DNA of 64,000 nucleotides from Paraburkholderia ginsengiterrae (GTDB taxonomy: Bacteria > Pseudomonadota > Gammaproteobacteria > Burkholderiales > Burkholderiaceae). Position 1 is the stretch's first letter, and each line of letters opens with the position of its first letter. A model generated the notes under the pieces. That model was not told the DNA's origin and searched no databases. It was given only the letters and a program-made list of their open reading frames with translations. The DNA lies in contig NZ_LXKA01000065.1 in the NCBI RefSeq assembly GCF_001645125.1, forward strand, positions 62,001 to 126,000, written 5' to 3'. Positions 1-11,578 of this stretch are shown here, one piece after another. Position numbers and translations under genes: made by a program.

Positions 1-444
1 CGTGCGCCGCGTGGTCGCGCGCTTGTACCAGGTGGGCGTGGCCGTCTGCTTGATGCGCCAGTTCTTGCGTTTCGCGCCTGCGGCCGGCGTGTTGCCGGAC
101 CACGACGACGTGCCGACGTCTTCGAGCGCGCCGCCGGCAATGCTCGGCGACACCGACGTGCCGCTATTCCACGCGTCGTTCAGTTCGCTCTCATGCTTGC
201 GCAGATTGTCCTGAACGGTGGTCTCGACGTTAGACGCCGCCGCTTCGAACTCGCTTTTCATGCGGCGCAGTTCGTCGAGCTCGATTTCGCGCGTGACTTC
301 GGCCTTCACGTCGTTGATATACCGCTGCGCGCGCCCGAACAACGCGCCGGCCGTACGGGCGACGCGTGGCAGGCGCTCAGGCCCGAGTACGACCAGCGCG
401 ACGACGCCGATCAGCGCCATCTTGGTTAGACCGAGGTCCAGCAT
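1..444 (-). CDS. tatB: Sec-independent protein translocase subunit TatB (3' end outside window)
   Basis: TatB is the inner-membrane partner of TatC that receives folded proteins carrying twin-arginine signals. The visible 148 residues start MLDLGLTKMALIGVVALVVL, the usual N-terminal membrane helix. The conserved GPERLPRVARTAG hinge comes next, then a charged amphipathic and coiled helix rich in Glu, Arg and Lys, then a low-complexity Ser/Gly/Ala tail. The reading frame runs off the left edge without a stop, so the protein is partial. It lies 39 bp downstream of tatA on the same strand, and tatC would be expected to the left of the window. Three Tat-type or probable Tat-type substrates occur in this window (MsrP, the PTP-like lipoprotein and possibly others). 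Identification is firm. Confidence 0.95.
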   Translation of the reverse strand, partial: MLDLGLTKMALIGVVALVVLGPERLPRVARTAGALFGRAQRYINDVKAEVTREIELDELRRMKSEFEAAASNVETTVQDNLRKHESELNDAWNSGTSVSPSIAGGALEDVGTSSWSGNTPAAGAKRKNWRIKQTATPTWYKRATTRRT

Positions 445-470
445 GAAGTGAAGTGTCCGTCAGTAACGCG

Positions 471-804
<334 letters not shown>

Positions 805-962
805 TCATCTATTCGTTACCGCGGGCCGCTCCCATGCAACCTGCGATACAGCATGTCATTGTGACCAGACGACCGCGTCGGCGTCGTTACAATGCGGCAA
901 AAACAACGGCCACGCCATTCATTGTCCATGAACCGAGCTTGCGTTGCAGTCACCGTGCCCGG

Positions 963-1328
963 TCAACCCATGCGCTGCCAGGGGCGCGGCCCGGCGAGAA
1001 TGTGGGCATGCAGGTGATACACCTCTTGCCCGCCGCCCGGACCCGTATTGATGACCGTGCGAAAACCCGTTTGGCCACCGGTGTACGCGACACCCAGCTG
1101 ATCGGCGAGACGCGCCGTCAAGACAAGCATTCTACCAAGCAGCGGTGCGTCGCTTTCTTCGCAATTCGACAGTGTGGCGATGTGCTTGCGCGGAATCACC
1201 AGCACATGCGTTTCAGCGGCCGGACGGATGTCGCGGAAAGCGACAAACTCTTCGTCTTCGTGGACTTTGGTCGACGGGATCTTGCCGGCGGCGATCTTGC
1301 AGAAAAGGCAGTTCGGGTCGTGACTCAT
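963..1328 (-). CDS. hinT: Histidine-triad nucleotide-binding protein (HinT type)
   Basis: This 121-residue HIT-superfamily protein would hydrolyse purine nucleoside phosphoramidates such as AMP-lysine. The N-terminal CLFCKIAAGKIPS motif is seen near residue 7, and the catalytic triad HLHAH is at residues 105-109, close to the C-terminus, as in HinT and PKCI-1 proteins. It is cytosolic, with no signal peptide. It lies between a DUF4870-type membrane gene and tatA on the same strand and is probably the distal part of the his-tat transcription unit. Family assignment is firm; the physiological substrate is not known from sequence. Confidence 0.92.
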   Translation of the reverse strand: MSHDPNCLFCKIAAGKIPSTKVHEDEEFVAFRDIRPAAETHVLVIPRKHIATLSNCEESDAPLLGRMLVLTARLADQLGVAYTGGQTGFRTVINTGPGGGQEVYHLHAHILAGPRPWQRMG

Positions 1329-1405
1329 CGTATTCCTGACGCAATTGGGCTTAAGCGCAAAGCGCGGCGCGATTCAGGTCAGGTCCGGCAACGCCCGGAC
1401 AACCG

Positions 1406-1801
1406 TCAGAACCACGCACGCGGATCCGCGAGCGGCTTGTTATCGTACAGATACAGCCAGCCCTTGATAATACGGTACAACATCCAGATGCTGACGGCCC
1501 AGAGTACCGGAATGCCGATCACCACAAACAGCAGCACGCCACCAATCACATAGCCCAGCAAGGCCATCCAGAACGAGCGGATCTGCCATTCGAAATGGGC
1601 TTCATAAGGCGTGCCCACCGCATCGCCGCGCTTCACGTAATTGATGATGATCGCGATCAGGATCGTCAGGCCGCCCGTCAGCCAATGGACCGCATACAAC
1701 GCGTACAGCACATGCGTCAGCGTGCGCAGGCTGCGCTCGCGCTCAGGCTCGACAGCGTGGCGATAGGCAGGCGTCGGATAGCTTTCGTGCGACTGTTCCA
1801 T
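1406..1801 (-). CDS. Small integral membrane protein, DUF4870 type
   Basis: The 131-residue protein has an N-terminal cytosolic stretch of about 25 residues (MEQSHESYPTPAYRHAVEPE), then about three hydrophobic segments near residues 30-55, 75-98 and 95-115. Between the first two is the charged NYVKRGDAVGTPYEAHFEWQ segment (residues about 53-72). This layout matches DUF4870/Tic20-like membrane proteins. The ATG at 1801 has a strong Shine-Dalgarno (GGGAGGA, 9 nt away). It sits between hisE and hinT on the same strand. The function is unknown, and nothing here links it to histidine synthesis beyond co-orientation. Confidence 0.8.
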   Translation of the reverse strand: MEQSHESYPTPAYRHAVEPERERSLRTLTHVLYALYAVHWLTGGLTILIAIIINYVKRGDAVGTPYEAHFEWQIRSFWMALLGYVIGGVLLFVVIGIPVLWAVSIWMLYRIIKGWLYLYDNKPLADPRAWF

Positions 1802-1887
1802 ATGTGCGTCCTCCCAGGGATGCGGTCAGATACGTTCAGTGCAATGTGGGCGCCGGTGCCCGCCACTTCAAGACGGCACGCGTGAAC

Positions 1888-2283
1888 TCAGTCGCCGTTC
1901 TGCTCGCGGTCGCGGCTCTTGCGCAGCGCCTTTTCCTCGATGCCCGACATCCCTTCGCGGCGCTCGAGCTCGGCGAGCACGTCCGCCGGGCTCAGGTCGA
2001 AGTGCGACAGCATCACGAGGCAGTGAAACCACAGGTCCGCGACCTCGCCGACCAGCGCCTTCGGCGCGCCGCCGTGACGCGCGTCCTTCGCGGCCAGCAC
2101 GACTTCGGTGGCTTCTTCGCCGATCTTCTTCAGCACCGCGTCGTCGCCCTTGTGAAACAGGCGCGACACGTACGAGATGTCCGGATCACCGCCCTTGCGG
2201 CTGTCGATGATCGCCGCGAGGCGCATCAGCGTGTCGGTCGTGGAAGCGGGGTTGGACGACGAAGTTTGCGTGGATTGCGTCAT
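1888..2283 (-). CDS. hisE: Phosphoribosyl-ATP pyrophosphatase HisE
   Basis: HisE carries out step 2 of histidine synthesis, cleaving phosphoribosyl-ATP to phosphoribosyl-AMP and pyrophosphate. The 131-residue protein has the MazG-like all-alpha fold signature [13 protein letters not shown] and the following [13 protein letters not shown] helix. These carry the acidic Mg-binding residues. The N-terminal 17 residues are a Ser/Thr-rich extension ([17 protein letters not shown]). The start is fixed by an ATGA overlap with the hisI stop (2280-2283), which implies translational coupling. HisE and HisI are separate proteins here, unlike the fused HisIE of enterobacteria. Confidence 0.96.
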   Translation of the reverse strand: MTQSTQTSSSNPASTTDTLMRLAAIIDSRKGGDPDISYVSRLFHKGDDAVLKKIGEEATEVVLAAKDARHGGAPKALVGEVADLWFHCLVMLSHFDLSPADVLAELERREGMSGIEEKALRKSRDREQNGD

Positions 2284-2690
2284 TTGTAAATATGTTCGGG
2301 GTCTTTCAGCACGGGATCCACGGCAACCCAGTCGCCATCTTCCGCCGAGCCTTCGAATTTCTGGAAAAAGCACGAGTGGCGGCCGGTATGACAGGCGATG
2401 CCCGACACCTGCTCCACTTTCAGCAGCACGACGTCTTCGTCGCAATCGAGCCGCACTTCATGCACGTGCTGCACGTGGCCGGACTCTTCGCCTTTGAACC
2501 AAAGGCGCTGGCGCGAGCGCGAGAAATACACCGCGCGGCCGGTTTCCACGGTCTTGGTCAGGGCTTCGCGGTTCATCCACGCGAACATCAGCACGTCGTT
2601 CGTCGACGCTTCCTGCGCGATCACCGGCACGAGGCCGTTCGCGTCCCACTTGACCTTGTCGAGCCAATCGATTGCCGAAGGATTCACCAC
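2280..2690 (-). CDS. hisI: Phosphoribosyl-AMP cyclohydrolase HisI
   Basis: HisI opens the adenine ring of phosphoribosyl-AMP, step 3 of histidine synthesis. The 136-residue protein has the family metal sites [10 protein letters not shown] (Mg/Zn-binding Asp cluster) and the Cys-containing [13 protein letters not shown] segment that binds zinc. It also has the conserved [11 protein letters not shown] loop. The start is GTG at 2690, one base after the hisF stop, and the gene ends in an ATGA overlap with hisE. Length and motifs match stand-alone HisI proteins. Confidence 0.96.
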   Translation of the reverse strand: MVNPSAIDWLDKVKWDANGLVPVIAQEASTNDVLMFAWMNREALTKTVETGRAVYFSRSRQRLWFKGEESGHVQHVHEVRLDCDEDVVLLKVEQVSGIACHTGRHSCFFQKFEGSAEDGDWVAVDPVLKDPEHIYK

Positions 2691-2691
2691 G

Positions 2692-3465
2692 TCACAGCCT
2701 CACCGAAATGCCCTGATCGGCCATGAAGCGCTTGGCCTCGCCCACGGTGTGTTCGCCGTAGTGGAAGATGCTGGCGGCCAGCACGGCGTCCGCGTGGCCG
2801 CTCTTGATGCCGTCGGCCAGATGCTGCAGATTGCCCACGCCGCCCGAGGCGATCACCGGAATCGACACCGCGTCGGATACCGCGCGCGTAAGCGCGAGGT
2901 CGAAGCCGCTCTTGGTCCCGTCGCGGTCCATGCTGGTCAGCAGGATTTCGCCGGCGCCGAGTTCGGCCATCTTGCGCGCCCATTCGACCGCTTCGAGGCC
3001 GGTGGCCTTGCGTCCGCCGTGCGTGAAGACTTCCCAGCGCGGCGGCTCGCCGTCAGCCGAGACGCGTTTCGCGTCGATCGCGACGACGATGCATTGCGAG
3101 CCGTATTTGTCCGTCGCGTCTTTCACGAGCTGCGGATTCGCCACCGCCGACGAGTTCATGCTGATCTTGTCCGCACCCGCATTCAGCAGGCGCCGCACGT
3201 CTTCAACGGCGCGCACGCCGCCGCCGACCGTCAGCGGAATGAACACCTGGGAGGCAACCGCCTCGATGATCGGCAGGATCAGGTCGCGTTGATCCGACGT
3301 GGCGGTGATGTCGAGGAAGGTGAGTTCGTCGGCGCCCTGATCGTCGTAGCGGCGCGCGATCTCGACCGGGTCGCCGGCATCGCGCAGTTCGACGAAATTG
3401 ACGCCCTTGACCACGCGGCCAGCCGTGACGTCGAGACAGGGGATGATGCGTTTAGCTAGAGCCAT
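2692..3465 (-). CDS. hisF: Imidazole glycerol phosphate synthase cyclase subunit HisF
   Basis: HisF is the (beta/alpha)8-barrel subunit that uses ammonia delivered by HisH to convert PRFAR into imidazole glycerol phosphate and AICAR. The 257-residue protein starts [20 protein letters not shown] and carries the first catalytic Asp in PCLDV. The second is in [11 protein letters not shown] at mid-protein. Phosphate-binding loops [10 protein letters not shown] and IASGGVGN are present. The frame is open upstream to 3630, but the ATG at 3465 gives the exact family length and N-terminus. It is followed by hisI with no gap; hisA lies 112 bp upstream. Confidence 0.97.
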   Translation of the reverse strand: MALAKRIIPCLDVTAGRVVKGVNFVELRDAGDPVEIARRYDDQGADELTFLDITATSDQRDLILPIIEAVASQVFIPLTVGGGVRAVEDVRRLLNAGADKISMNSSAVANPQLVKDATDKYGSQCIVVAIDAKRVSADGEPPRWEVFTHGGRKATGLEAVEWARKMAELGAGEILLTSMDRDGTKSGFDLALTRAVSDAVSIPVIASGGVGNLQHLADGIKSGHADAVLAASIFHYGEHTVGEAKRFMADQGISVRL

Positions 3466-3577
3466 GATCTTGCAATTCTGCCAATACCGCTGATGAGGCC
3501 GCCCGCCTTGAGCGAGCGGCACAGTGCCGGTGCGATGGGCCGTGATGAGCCCGGTTCGCCGCCTGCCGGAACGATCC

Positions 3578-4330
3578 TTAAGCGTCGTCCGCTTCGCGCA
3601 GCCGGTCCGCAAGGGTTTGCGCCGCCGCAAAGTCGAGATCGCCCGAGTAGATGGCCCGGCCGCAGATCACGCCTTCGATGCCTTCGCCCTCGACTTCGCA
3701 CAGCGATTCGATGTCCGTGAGGTTCGACAGGCCACCGCTTGCGATCACCGGAATCTTCACCGCGCGCGCAAGGCGCACCGTCGCTTCGATGTTGATGCCT
3801 TGCAGCATGCCGTCACGCCCGATGTCGGTGTAGATGATCGATTCGCAGCCGTAGTCCTCGAACTTGCGAGCGAGGTCGGCCACTTCGTGGCCGGTCAGCT
3901 TGCTCCAGCCGTCGGTGGCGACTTTGCCGTCTTTCGCATCCAGCCCGACGATAATGTGGCCGCCGAACGCCGTGCAGGCGTCCTGCAGGAAGCCCGGGTT
4001 CTTCACCGCCGCCGTGCCGATGATCACGTACTCGAGGCCGTCGTCGAGATAACGCTCGATGGTGTTCAGATCGCGGATGCCCCCGCCGAGCTGCACGGGA
4101 ATCTCACCGCCGACTTCCTCGATGATCGCGCGAATCGCGTCTTCGTTCCTCGGCTTGCCGGCGAACGCGCCATTCAGGTCGACGAGGTGCAGGCGCCGGG
4201 CGCCGCGGTCGACCCAATGTCGGGCCATGGCCGCCGGTTCCTCGGAAAAAATCGTCGCCTGGTCCATATCGCCCTGTTTGAGGCGTACACACTGACCGTC
4301 TTTCAGGTCGATGGCGGGAATCAGCAGCAT
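3578..4330 (-). CDS. hisA: Phosphoribosylformimino-5-aminoimidazole carboxamide ribotide isomerase HisA
   Basis: HisA performs the Amadori isomerisation of ProFAR to PRFAR, step 4 of histidine synthesis. The 250-residue barrel starts [17 protein letters not shown], with catalytic Asp8 in AIDL. The second acid is in [12 protein letters not shown]. Paired phosphate loops [10 protein letters not shown] and [12 protein letters not shown] reveal the half-barrel duplication shared with HisF. It lies between hisH and hisF. A 214-bp gap separates it from hisH, so an internal promoter is possible although none was recognised. Confidence 0.97.
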   Translation of the reverse strand: MLLIPAIDLKDGQCVRLKQGDMDQATIFSEEPAAMARHWVDRGARRLHLVDLNGAFAGKPRNEDAIRAIIEEVGGEIPVQLGGGIRDLNTIERYLDDGLEYVIIGTAAVKNPGFLQDACTAFGGHIIVGLDAKDGKVATDGWSKLTGHEVADLARKFEDYGCESIIYTDIGRDGMLQGINIEATVRLARAVKIPVIASGGLSNLTDIESLCEVEGEGIEGVICGRAIYSGDLDFAAAQTLADRLREADDA

Positions 4331-4544
4331 AGCAATCGGGTGTTATCTGGGAATGGGTTGAAGGTCGGCGGCAGCGGCTGATCGGTCAGCCGGCCGCAAC
4401 GCCGTCTCGCTAGTTTAGTACAACTCTTTCGACGCCCTTGCCGTGCGCCCTGGCGGGGCGACATTGCGGCATTGTGGTCGTGGCGCGCGGCACACGTTCC
4501 GCTTATGGCGGAACGACGCACGGCAACGGGATGAAGAAAGGCGC

Positions 4545-5186
4545 TCACGGGTTCCAGTGCACGAAGTTGCGATACACGCGCAACCCCGCTTCGGCGCTCT
4601 TTTCCGGGTGGAATTGGGTTGCGAAGATGTTATCTCGCGCCACCGCCGAGGTAAAGGGCACGCCGTACACGGTTTCGCCCGACGTATGGGCGGCGTTGTC
4701 CGGCACCACATAGTAGCTATGCACGAAATAGAAGAACGCCTGGTCGGCGACGCCGTCCCAGAGCGGGTGCGGCTGCGCCTGGCGCACGCGGTTCCAGCCC
4801 ATTTGCGGAACCTTGAAGCGCGAGCCGTCGTCCTGCACCTGGCCTTCCAGTTCGAAGCGCAGCACCTTGCCGGGCAACAGGCCGAGACCGGGCGTATCGC
4901 CCTCCGCGCTCCAGTCGAACAGCATCTGCTCGCCTACGCACACCCCCATCAGCGGCTTGCTGCGCGACGCTTCGAGCACCGCCTCCTGCAAGCCGGATGC
5001 GCCGAGACTGCGCATGCAGTCGGGCATCGCGCCCTGGCCGGGCAGCACGACACGGTCGGCCGCGCGGATCGCTTCCGGCCGGTCGACGATCGCCACATCC
5101 GCTTCCGGCGCGGCTTTGCGCAGTGCCTGAGCAACCGAACGCAGGTTGCCCATTCCGTAATCCACAATCGCTATCGAAGTTTTCAT
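4545..5186 (-). CDS. hisH: Imidazole glycerol phosphate synthase glutaminase subunit HisH
   Basis: HisH hydrolyses glutamine and channels ammonia to HisF. The 213-residue class I amidotransferase shows the starting motif [12 protein letters not shown], the oxyanion loop [11 protein letters not shown] and the nucleophile in [10 protein letters not shown]. The catalytic His and Glu are in TQFHPEKS. Its start overlaps the MarC-family stop by 4 bp (5183-5186), so the two genes are coupled. Length and all catalytic residues are normal. Confidence 0.97.
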   Translation of the reverse strand: MKTSIAIVDYGMGNLRSVAQALRKAAPEADVAIVDRPEAIRAADRVVLPGQGAMPDCMRSLGASGLQEAVLEASRSKPLMGVCVGEQMLFDWSAEGDTPGLGLLPGKVLRFELEGQVQDDGSRFKVPQMGWNRVRQAQPHPLWDGVADQAFFYFVHSYYVVPDNAAHTSGETVYGVPFTSAVARDNIFATQFHPEKSAEAGLRVYRNFVHWNP

Positions 5187-5803
5187 TTCAAGTTAGGCAG
5201 CAATGCCTTCAATCCATCGACGATGAATTCCACCGCCAGCGCCGATAACATCAAACCCATCAGCCGCGTACCAATGTTGATGCCGGTTTGTCCCACCCAG
5301 CGGGCAATCGGTTCGGCGAGGCGCAGCGAAAAAAAACACAGCGCCGCCAGCACCGCGCCGATCGCAATGAGGCTGATCCGGTCATACCAGTGCGCCGAGC
5401 CGGCCGCATAGATGATCGTGGTGCTGATCGCACCCGGACCGGTCAGCAGCGGAATCGCCAGCGGCACGACCGCGATGTTGTCCTTCTGCTCGGCTTCATG
5501 GCGCTCTTCCGGCGTCGACCGGCTATTGCCGATCTGCGCGTTCAGCATGTTGATCGCCATCAGCAGCATGATGATCCCGCCGCCCACTTCGAGCGAGCCG
5601 ACCGAAATGCCGAAGAAGCTGATGATCTGCTGTCCGAGCAGCGTCGTCACGGCAATCACGCAGAACACCGAAATAGCCGCGATCCGGATGGTCCTGCGCC
5701 GCTCGGCGTCGCCCTGATCCGCCGTCAGGCTCATGAAGAACGGGATCGCGCCGATCGGGTTGATCAACGCCAGCAGCGAAATAAACGACTTGAGAATGTC
5801 CAT
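5183..5803 (-). CDS. MarC-family integral membrane protein
   Basis: The 206-residue protein belongs to the MarC/UPF0056 family of six-helix inner-membrane proteins, whose function is unsettled. Its N-terminus [20 protein letters not shown] and the internal repeat-like segment [18 protein letters not shown] are family hallmarks (NPxG and PLAxPLLTGPG). Six hydrophobic stretches are visible. It lies between hisB and hisH and overlaps hisH by 4 bp, so it is co-translated with histidine enzymes without an obvious role in that pathway. The old name multiple antibiotic resistance does not imply that function. Confidence 0.93.
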   Translation of the reverse strand: MDILKSFISLLALINPIGAIPFFMSLTADQGDAERRRTIRIAAISVFCVIAVTTLLGQQIISFFGISVGSLEVGGGIIMLLMAINMLNAQIGNSRSTPEERHEAEQKDNIAVVPLAIPLLTGPGAISTTIIYAAGSAHWYDRISLIAIGAVLAALCFFSLRLAEPIARWVGQTGINIGTRLMGLMLSALAVEFIVDGLKALLPNLK

Positions 5804-5846
5804 TGCTCACCGGGCGCAAGCGCGATCGGCGCCAGTCCCGGTCCTG

Positions 5847-5885
5847 GTAAATAAGCCGGCTAACTAAGCTGGTTAACTAAGCTGG
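5847..5885. repeat. Three tandem 13-bp repeats upstream of the MarC-family gene
   Basis: Units are GTAAATAAGCCGG (5847-5859), CTAACTAAGCTGG (5860-5872) and TTAACTAAGCTGG (5873-5885). The last two differ at one base. The array fills most of the 93-bp gap between hisB and the MarC-family gene. Each unit contains TAA, so translation cannot run through it in every frame. Confidence 0.85.
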
Positions 5886-5896
5886 CCAATGAGCGC

Positions 5897-6484
5897 TTAA
5901 AGGCTGCCCTTGGTCGACGGAATCTGCCCCGCCGCGCGTTCGTCCAGTTCGGTGGCCATGCGCAACGCCCGCCCGAAGGCCTTGAACACCGTTTCCATCT
6001 GATGATGGGCGTTCAGGCCGCGCAGATTGTCGATATGCAGCGTAACGCCCGCGTGGTTCACGAACCCGCGGAAAAACTCGATGGACAGATCGACGTCGAA
6101 CGTGCCGATACGCGCACGCGTGAACGGCACATGGAATTCGAGGCCTGGACGGCCGGAAAAATCGATCACGACGCGCGACAGCGCCTCGTCGAGCGGCACG
6201 TAAGAATGACCGTAGCGGCGGATGCCCTTGCGGTCACCGATGGCTTTCGCCACCGCCTGGCCGAGCGTGATGCCGGTGTCTTCGACCGTGTGGTGGTCGT
6301 CGATATGCAGGTCACCATGCGCTTCGATCTCGAGGTCGAACAATCCATGCCGCGCGATCTGGTCGAGCATGTGGTCCAGAAACGGCACGCCGGTGGCCAG
6401 CTTTTGCTGTCCGGTGCCGTCCAGATTGATCTTCACACGGATCTGCGTTTCGCTGGTGTTGCGAACGACTTCCGCAAGGCGCAT
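5897..6484 (-). CDS. hisB: Imidazoleglycerol-phosphate dehydratase HisB
   Basis: HisB dehydrates imidazole glycerol phosphate to imidazole acetol phosphate. The 195-residue protein is the monofunctional form, without the histidinol-phosphatase domain of enterobacterial HisB. Metal-binding His clusters are seen in [27 protein letters not shown] and [17 protein letters not shown]. These belong to the internally duplicated fold and its Mn-binding sites. The start has an upstream GAGG. It follows hisC by 111 bp and precedes the MarC-family gene. A separate histidinol phosphatase must exist elsewhere in the genome. Confidence 0.97.
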   Translation of the reverse strand: MRLAEVVRNTSETQIRVKINLDGTGQQKLATGVPFLDHMLDQIARHGLFDLEIEAHGDLHIDDHHTVEDTGITLGQAVAKAIGDRKGIRRYGHSYVPLDEALSRVVIDFSGRPGLEFHVPFTRARIGTFDVDLSIEFFRGFVNHAGVTLHIDNLRGLNAHHQMETVFKAFGRALRMATELDERAAGQIPSTKGSL

Positions 6485-6595
6485 GGTAATTCCTCGAATC
6501 TAGCTAGAAAGCAATGGTAGTGTGGGATGGGAAATCGGCCGGCCGCGCGCCGCCGCACAACTGCGCGGCGCTCACGCGGCCATTCGGCGTGCCGT

Positions 6596-7666
6596 TCAGC
6601 GCAGCACGAGTTTCAGGCCGGCGAGCAATTGCGCGTTTTCTTCAGGCGAACCAACGGTCAGCCGCACGCAATTGGCCAGCAATGGATGCATTTTACTCAC
6701 GTTTTTGATCAGAACCCGCGCCGTGAGTAGCGTTTCGAAAAGAACCGGGGCATCGGGCACCCGCACCAGCAGGAAGTTGCCGGCGCTCGGGAACACTTCG
6801 GCGCCCGGCAATTGGGCCACCGCGTGGGCGAGTTTCGTGCGCTCCTCGCGCAATTGCGCGGCTTGCGTATCGAGCACGTCGACGTGATCGAGCAGGAAAT
6901 CGGCAGCGGCTTGCGTGAGCACGTTGGTGTTGTAAGGCGGCCGCACTTTGTCGAATTCGGTCAGCCAGGCAGGCTTGCCGACCAGATAGCCGAGCCGGAT
7001 CCCGGCGAGGCCGAGCTTGGACACCGTGCGCATGACGACGACGTTGTCGAAGGCGTCGGCACGCGGCAGCCAGCTTTTCTGCGCAAACGGCTGGTAGGCC
7101 TCGTCGATCACCACGAGGCTGCGGTTCGCCGCGGCGATGATGCGCTCCATGTCGGCGTCGTCGAACAGCGTGCCGGTCGGGTTGTTCGGATACGCAAGAT
7201 AGATGATCGCCGGCTGGTGCTCGGCGATGGCAGCCAGCATCGCTTCGGTGTCCAGCGTGAAATCCGCCTTCAGCGGCACGCCGACGAACTCGAGGTTCGC
7301 CAGCTTTGCCGACATCTGATACATGACGAAACCCGGCACCGGCGCGAGCACCTTGGCGCCCGGCTGGGCACACGCGACCGACAGCATGCTGATGATTTCA
7401 TCCGAGCCGTTGCCGAGCAGCACGTCACAGCCGGCCGGCACGCCCATCACACGCTTGATCTTCTCGATCAGGGCGTCCGGGCGCGGCGCCGGATAGCGGT
7501 TGAGCGCCACCCCCGCGAGATGCTCGCCCAGATGCGCGGCCAGCACCGGCGGAAGCGCAAACGGATTTTCCATCGCGTCGAGCTTGATGTAGCCCGTAGC
7601 GTCCGGAACCGGATAGCTCGTCATCGCGAGCACGTCGCGGCGGATGATGTCTTGAGGTGTCGTCAT
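6596..7666 (-). CDS. hisC: Histidinol-phosphate aminotransferase HisC
   Basis: HisC is a PLP-dependent fold-type I transaminase that makes histidinol phosphate from imidazole acetol phosphate and glutamate. The 356-residue protein shows the family N-terminus with [11 protein letters not shown] and the ribose or phosphate segment [13 protein letters not shown]. It also has the cofactor-binding [21 protein letters not shown] and the Schiff-base Lys in [15 protein letters not shown]. It lies between hisD and hisB. Aromatic aminotransferases share this fold, but length and position argue for HisC. Confidence 0.96.
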   Translation of the reverse strand: MTTPQDIIRRDVLAMTSYPVPDATGYIKLDAMENPFALPPVLAAHLGEHLAGVALNRYPAPRPDALIEKIKRVMGVPAGCDVLLGNGSDEIISMLSVACAQPGAKVLAPVPGFVMYQMSAKLANLEFVGVPLKADFTLDTEAMLAAIAEHQPAIIYLAYPNNPTGTLFDDADMERIIAAANRSLVVIDEAYQPFAQKSWLPRADAFDNVVVMRTVSKLGLAGIRLGYLVGKPAWLTEFDKVRPPYNTNVLTQAAADFLLDHVDVLDTQAAQLREERTKLAHAVAQLPGAEVFPSAGNFLLVRVPDAPVLFETLLTARVLIKNVSKMHPLLANCVRLTVGSPEENAQLLAGLKLVLR

Positions 7667-7778
7667 AGGTCAGTGGACCGGGCCGCGTGGGGAGCGGCAG
7701 CCCGGTGTCGGCGGCATGCGGGCCGCCTCAGGTTGGTCTCTCTGTTGTCGTTATTTAAACGGAGCGCGGCTCGAAACC

Positions 7779-7822
7779 CGTCGGTTATGCGTCGGTTACC
7801 CGTCGACTACCCGCCGGACGCG
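7779..7822. repeat. Short tandem 11-bp repeats between hisD and hisC
   Basis: Three to four degenerate copies of CGTCGGTTAYS lie end to end at 7779-7789, 7790-7800 and 7801-7811, with a weaker fourth copy (CGCCGGACG) after them. They occupy the 209-bp hisD-hisC gap, which otherwise holds nothing recognisable. Significance is unknown. Confidence 0.6.
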
Positions 7823-7875
7823 GCCCGAAGCCCTTCGGTCATCCGCCGCCCGGCCGGCGCTCCAGTTCGCCGCGC

Positions 7876-9198
7876 TCAGCCGTTTTGCCGCATCCGATAT
7901 TCTGCGCTGCGTGCGTGCGCCTGCAGCCCTTCGCCATAGGCCAGCTCGGCGGCGATCTCGCCAAGCGTCTGCGCGCCCTCCGCGCTGACCTCGATCACGC
8001 TCGAACGCTTGAAGAAATCATAGACGCCCAAGGGTGACGAGAACCGTGCGGTACGAGACGTAGGCAGGACGTGATTCGGCCCAGCACAGTAGTCGCCGAG
8101 GCTTTCGCTGGTGTAGCGGCCGAGGAAGATCGCGCCGGCATGGCGGATCAACTGCCCCCACTGATGCGGCTCCAGCGCCGAGATTTCCAGGTGTTCCGGC
8201 GCGATGTCGTTGGCGATCGCGCAAGCTTCCGCCATGTCGCGCACCTTGATCAGCGCGCCACGGTTTTCCAGCGACGTGCGGATCACATCCCGGCGCGGCA
8301 TGGTGGGCAGCAGCTCGTCGATCGCGTCGTGCACGCGGGCAATGAACGCCTCGTCCGGGCACAGCAGAATGGATTGCGCGAGCTCGTCGTGCTCGGCTTG
8401 CGAGAACAGGTCCATCGCGACCCAGCGCGGGTCGGTGGTGCCGTCGCACAGCACCAGAATTTCCGACGGCCCGGCGATCATGTCGATCCCGACCGTGCCG
8501 AACACGCGGCGCTTGGCCGACGCAACATACGCGTTGCCCGGGCCGCAGATCTTGTCGACAGCCGGCACCGTTTCCGTGCCGTAAGCCAGTGCGCCCACCG
8601 CCTGCGCGCCGCCGATCGTGAACACACGATCCACACCGCCCAGCAGCGCCGCCGCGAGCACCAGCGAATTCTTCACGCCGTCCGGCGTCGGCACGACCAT
8701 GACGATTTCGCGCACGCCGGCCACCCGCGCCGGAATCGCGTTCATCAGCACCGACGACGGATACGCCGCCTTCCCGCCCGGCACGTAAATACCCGCGCGA
8801 TCCAGCGGCGTGACCTTCTGGCCGAGCACGGTGCCGTCGGCTTCCGTGTACTGCCAGCTATGGCTGCCGCACTCGATCTTCTGCTTCTCGTGATAACCGC
8901 GCACGCGCGCCGCCGCCGCTTCGAGCGACGCGCGGCGCTTCGGCTCGAGGCCTTCGAGGGCCGCCTCCAGCTCCGACATCGGCAGTTCGAGCGCCCCGAC
9001 ACTCTTCGCCTCGACACGGTCGAAGCGGTTCGTGTATTCGAGCACCGCGGCGTCGCCGCGCGCTTTCACGTCGTTCAGAATCTGCGCGACCGAGCGCTCG
9101 ATTGCTTCGTCTTCGCTCGCCTCGAACGCGAGCACCGCGTGCAGCGACTTCTGGAAGCCAGGAGCGGTGGAATCGAGTTTGCGAATCTTGATAGACAT
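7876..9198 (-). CDS. hisD: Histidinol dehydrogenase HisD
   Basis: HisD is the zinc-dependent, NAD-dependent four-electron dehydrogenase that oxidises L-histidinol to L-histidine, the last step of the pathway. The 440-residue protein contains the cofactor loop [16 protein letters not shown] and the zinc or substrate His in [15 protein letters not shown]. It also has the catalytic EHLEI segment near residue 335 and [18 protein letters not shown] near the C-terminus. It is full length. hisG is 56 bp upstream and hisC 209 bp downstream on the same strand. Confidence 0.97.
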   Translation of the reverse strand: MSIKIRKLDSTAPGFQKSLHAVLAFEASEDEAIERSVAQILNDVKARGDAAVLEYTNRFDRVEAKSVGALELPMSELEAALEGLEPKRRASLEAAAARVRGYHEKQKIECGSHSWQYTEADGTVLGQKVTPLDRAGIYVPGGKAAYPSSVLMNAIPARVAGVREIVMVVPTPDGVKNSLVLAAALLGGVDRVFTIGGAQAVGALAYGTETVPAVDKICGPGNAYVASAKRRVFGTVGIDMIAGPSEILVLCDGTTDPRWVAMDLFSQAEHDELAQSILLCPDEAFIARVHDAIDELLPTMPRRDVIRTSLENRGALIKVRDMAEACAIANDIAPEHLEISALEPHQWGQLIRHAGAIFLGRYTSESLGDYCAGPNHVLPTSRTARFSSPLGVYDFFKRSSVIEVSAEGAQTLGEIAAELAYGEGLQAHARSAEYRMRQNG

Positions 9199-9254
9199 AC
9201 GGGTATCCGTTCGGGAAAGGCTACAGCGGGGTCACACTGACACGATCAGGCCGA

Positions 9255-11323
<2,069 letters not shown>

Positions 11324-11563
11324 TTACGCGTTCTGCCATTCGGCGGGCGTCAGCGTTTTCATGCTGAGCGCGTGGATTTCTTCGCGCATGCGGTCGCCGA
11401 GCGCCGCGTACACGAGTTGATGTCGCTGGATCAGACGCTTGCCTTCGAAGCTCGGCGAAACGATGGTCGCAAAGAAATGCTGGCCGTCGCCTTCGACTTC
11501 GAGATGCTGGCAGGCAAGCCCAGCCGCGATGTATTGCTTGACCTGTTCGGGAGTCGGCAACAT
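11324..11563 (-). CDS. BolA-family protein (IbaG/YrbA type)
   Basis: This 79-residue BolA-like protein probably binds a [2Fe-2S] cluster with a monothiol glutaredoxin and acts in iron-sulfur or stress regulation. The class II KH-like fold motifs are visible: EGDGQHFFATIVSPSFEGK, then RHQLVYAALGDRM with the conserved His, then IHALSMKTLTPAEW. It sits directly between the ABC-2 permease and murA. In many proteobacteria the ibaG-type gene is likewise next to murA and the mla operon, which supports the IbaG assignment. Confidence 0.92.
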   Translation of the reverse strand: MLPTPEQVKQYIAAGLACQHLEVEGDGQHFFATIVSPSFEGKRLIQRHQLVYAALGDRMREEIHALSMKTLTPAEWQNA

Positions 11564-11578
11564 GAGAGAAGCTCCTGA

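Noticed and set aside
834-1553. Long rightward frame of 239 codons across hinT
   Set aside because: It lies opposite hinT and the DUF4870-type gene. Its Arg/His-rich composition is what high-GC antisense frames give, and no family motif is present.
4496-4514. Hairpin GTTCCGC/GCGGAAC between hisH and hisA as a terminator
   Set aside because: There is no T-run on either side, and the stem is only 7 bp. It may be chance, and the his operon probably reads through.
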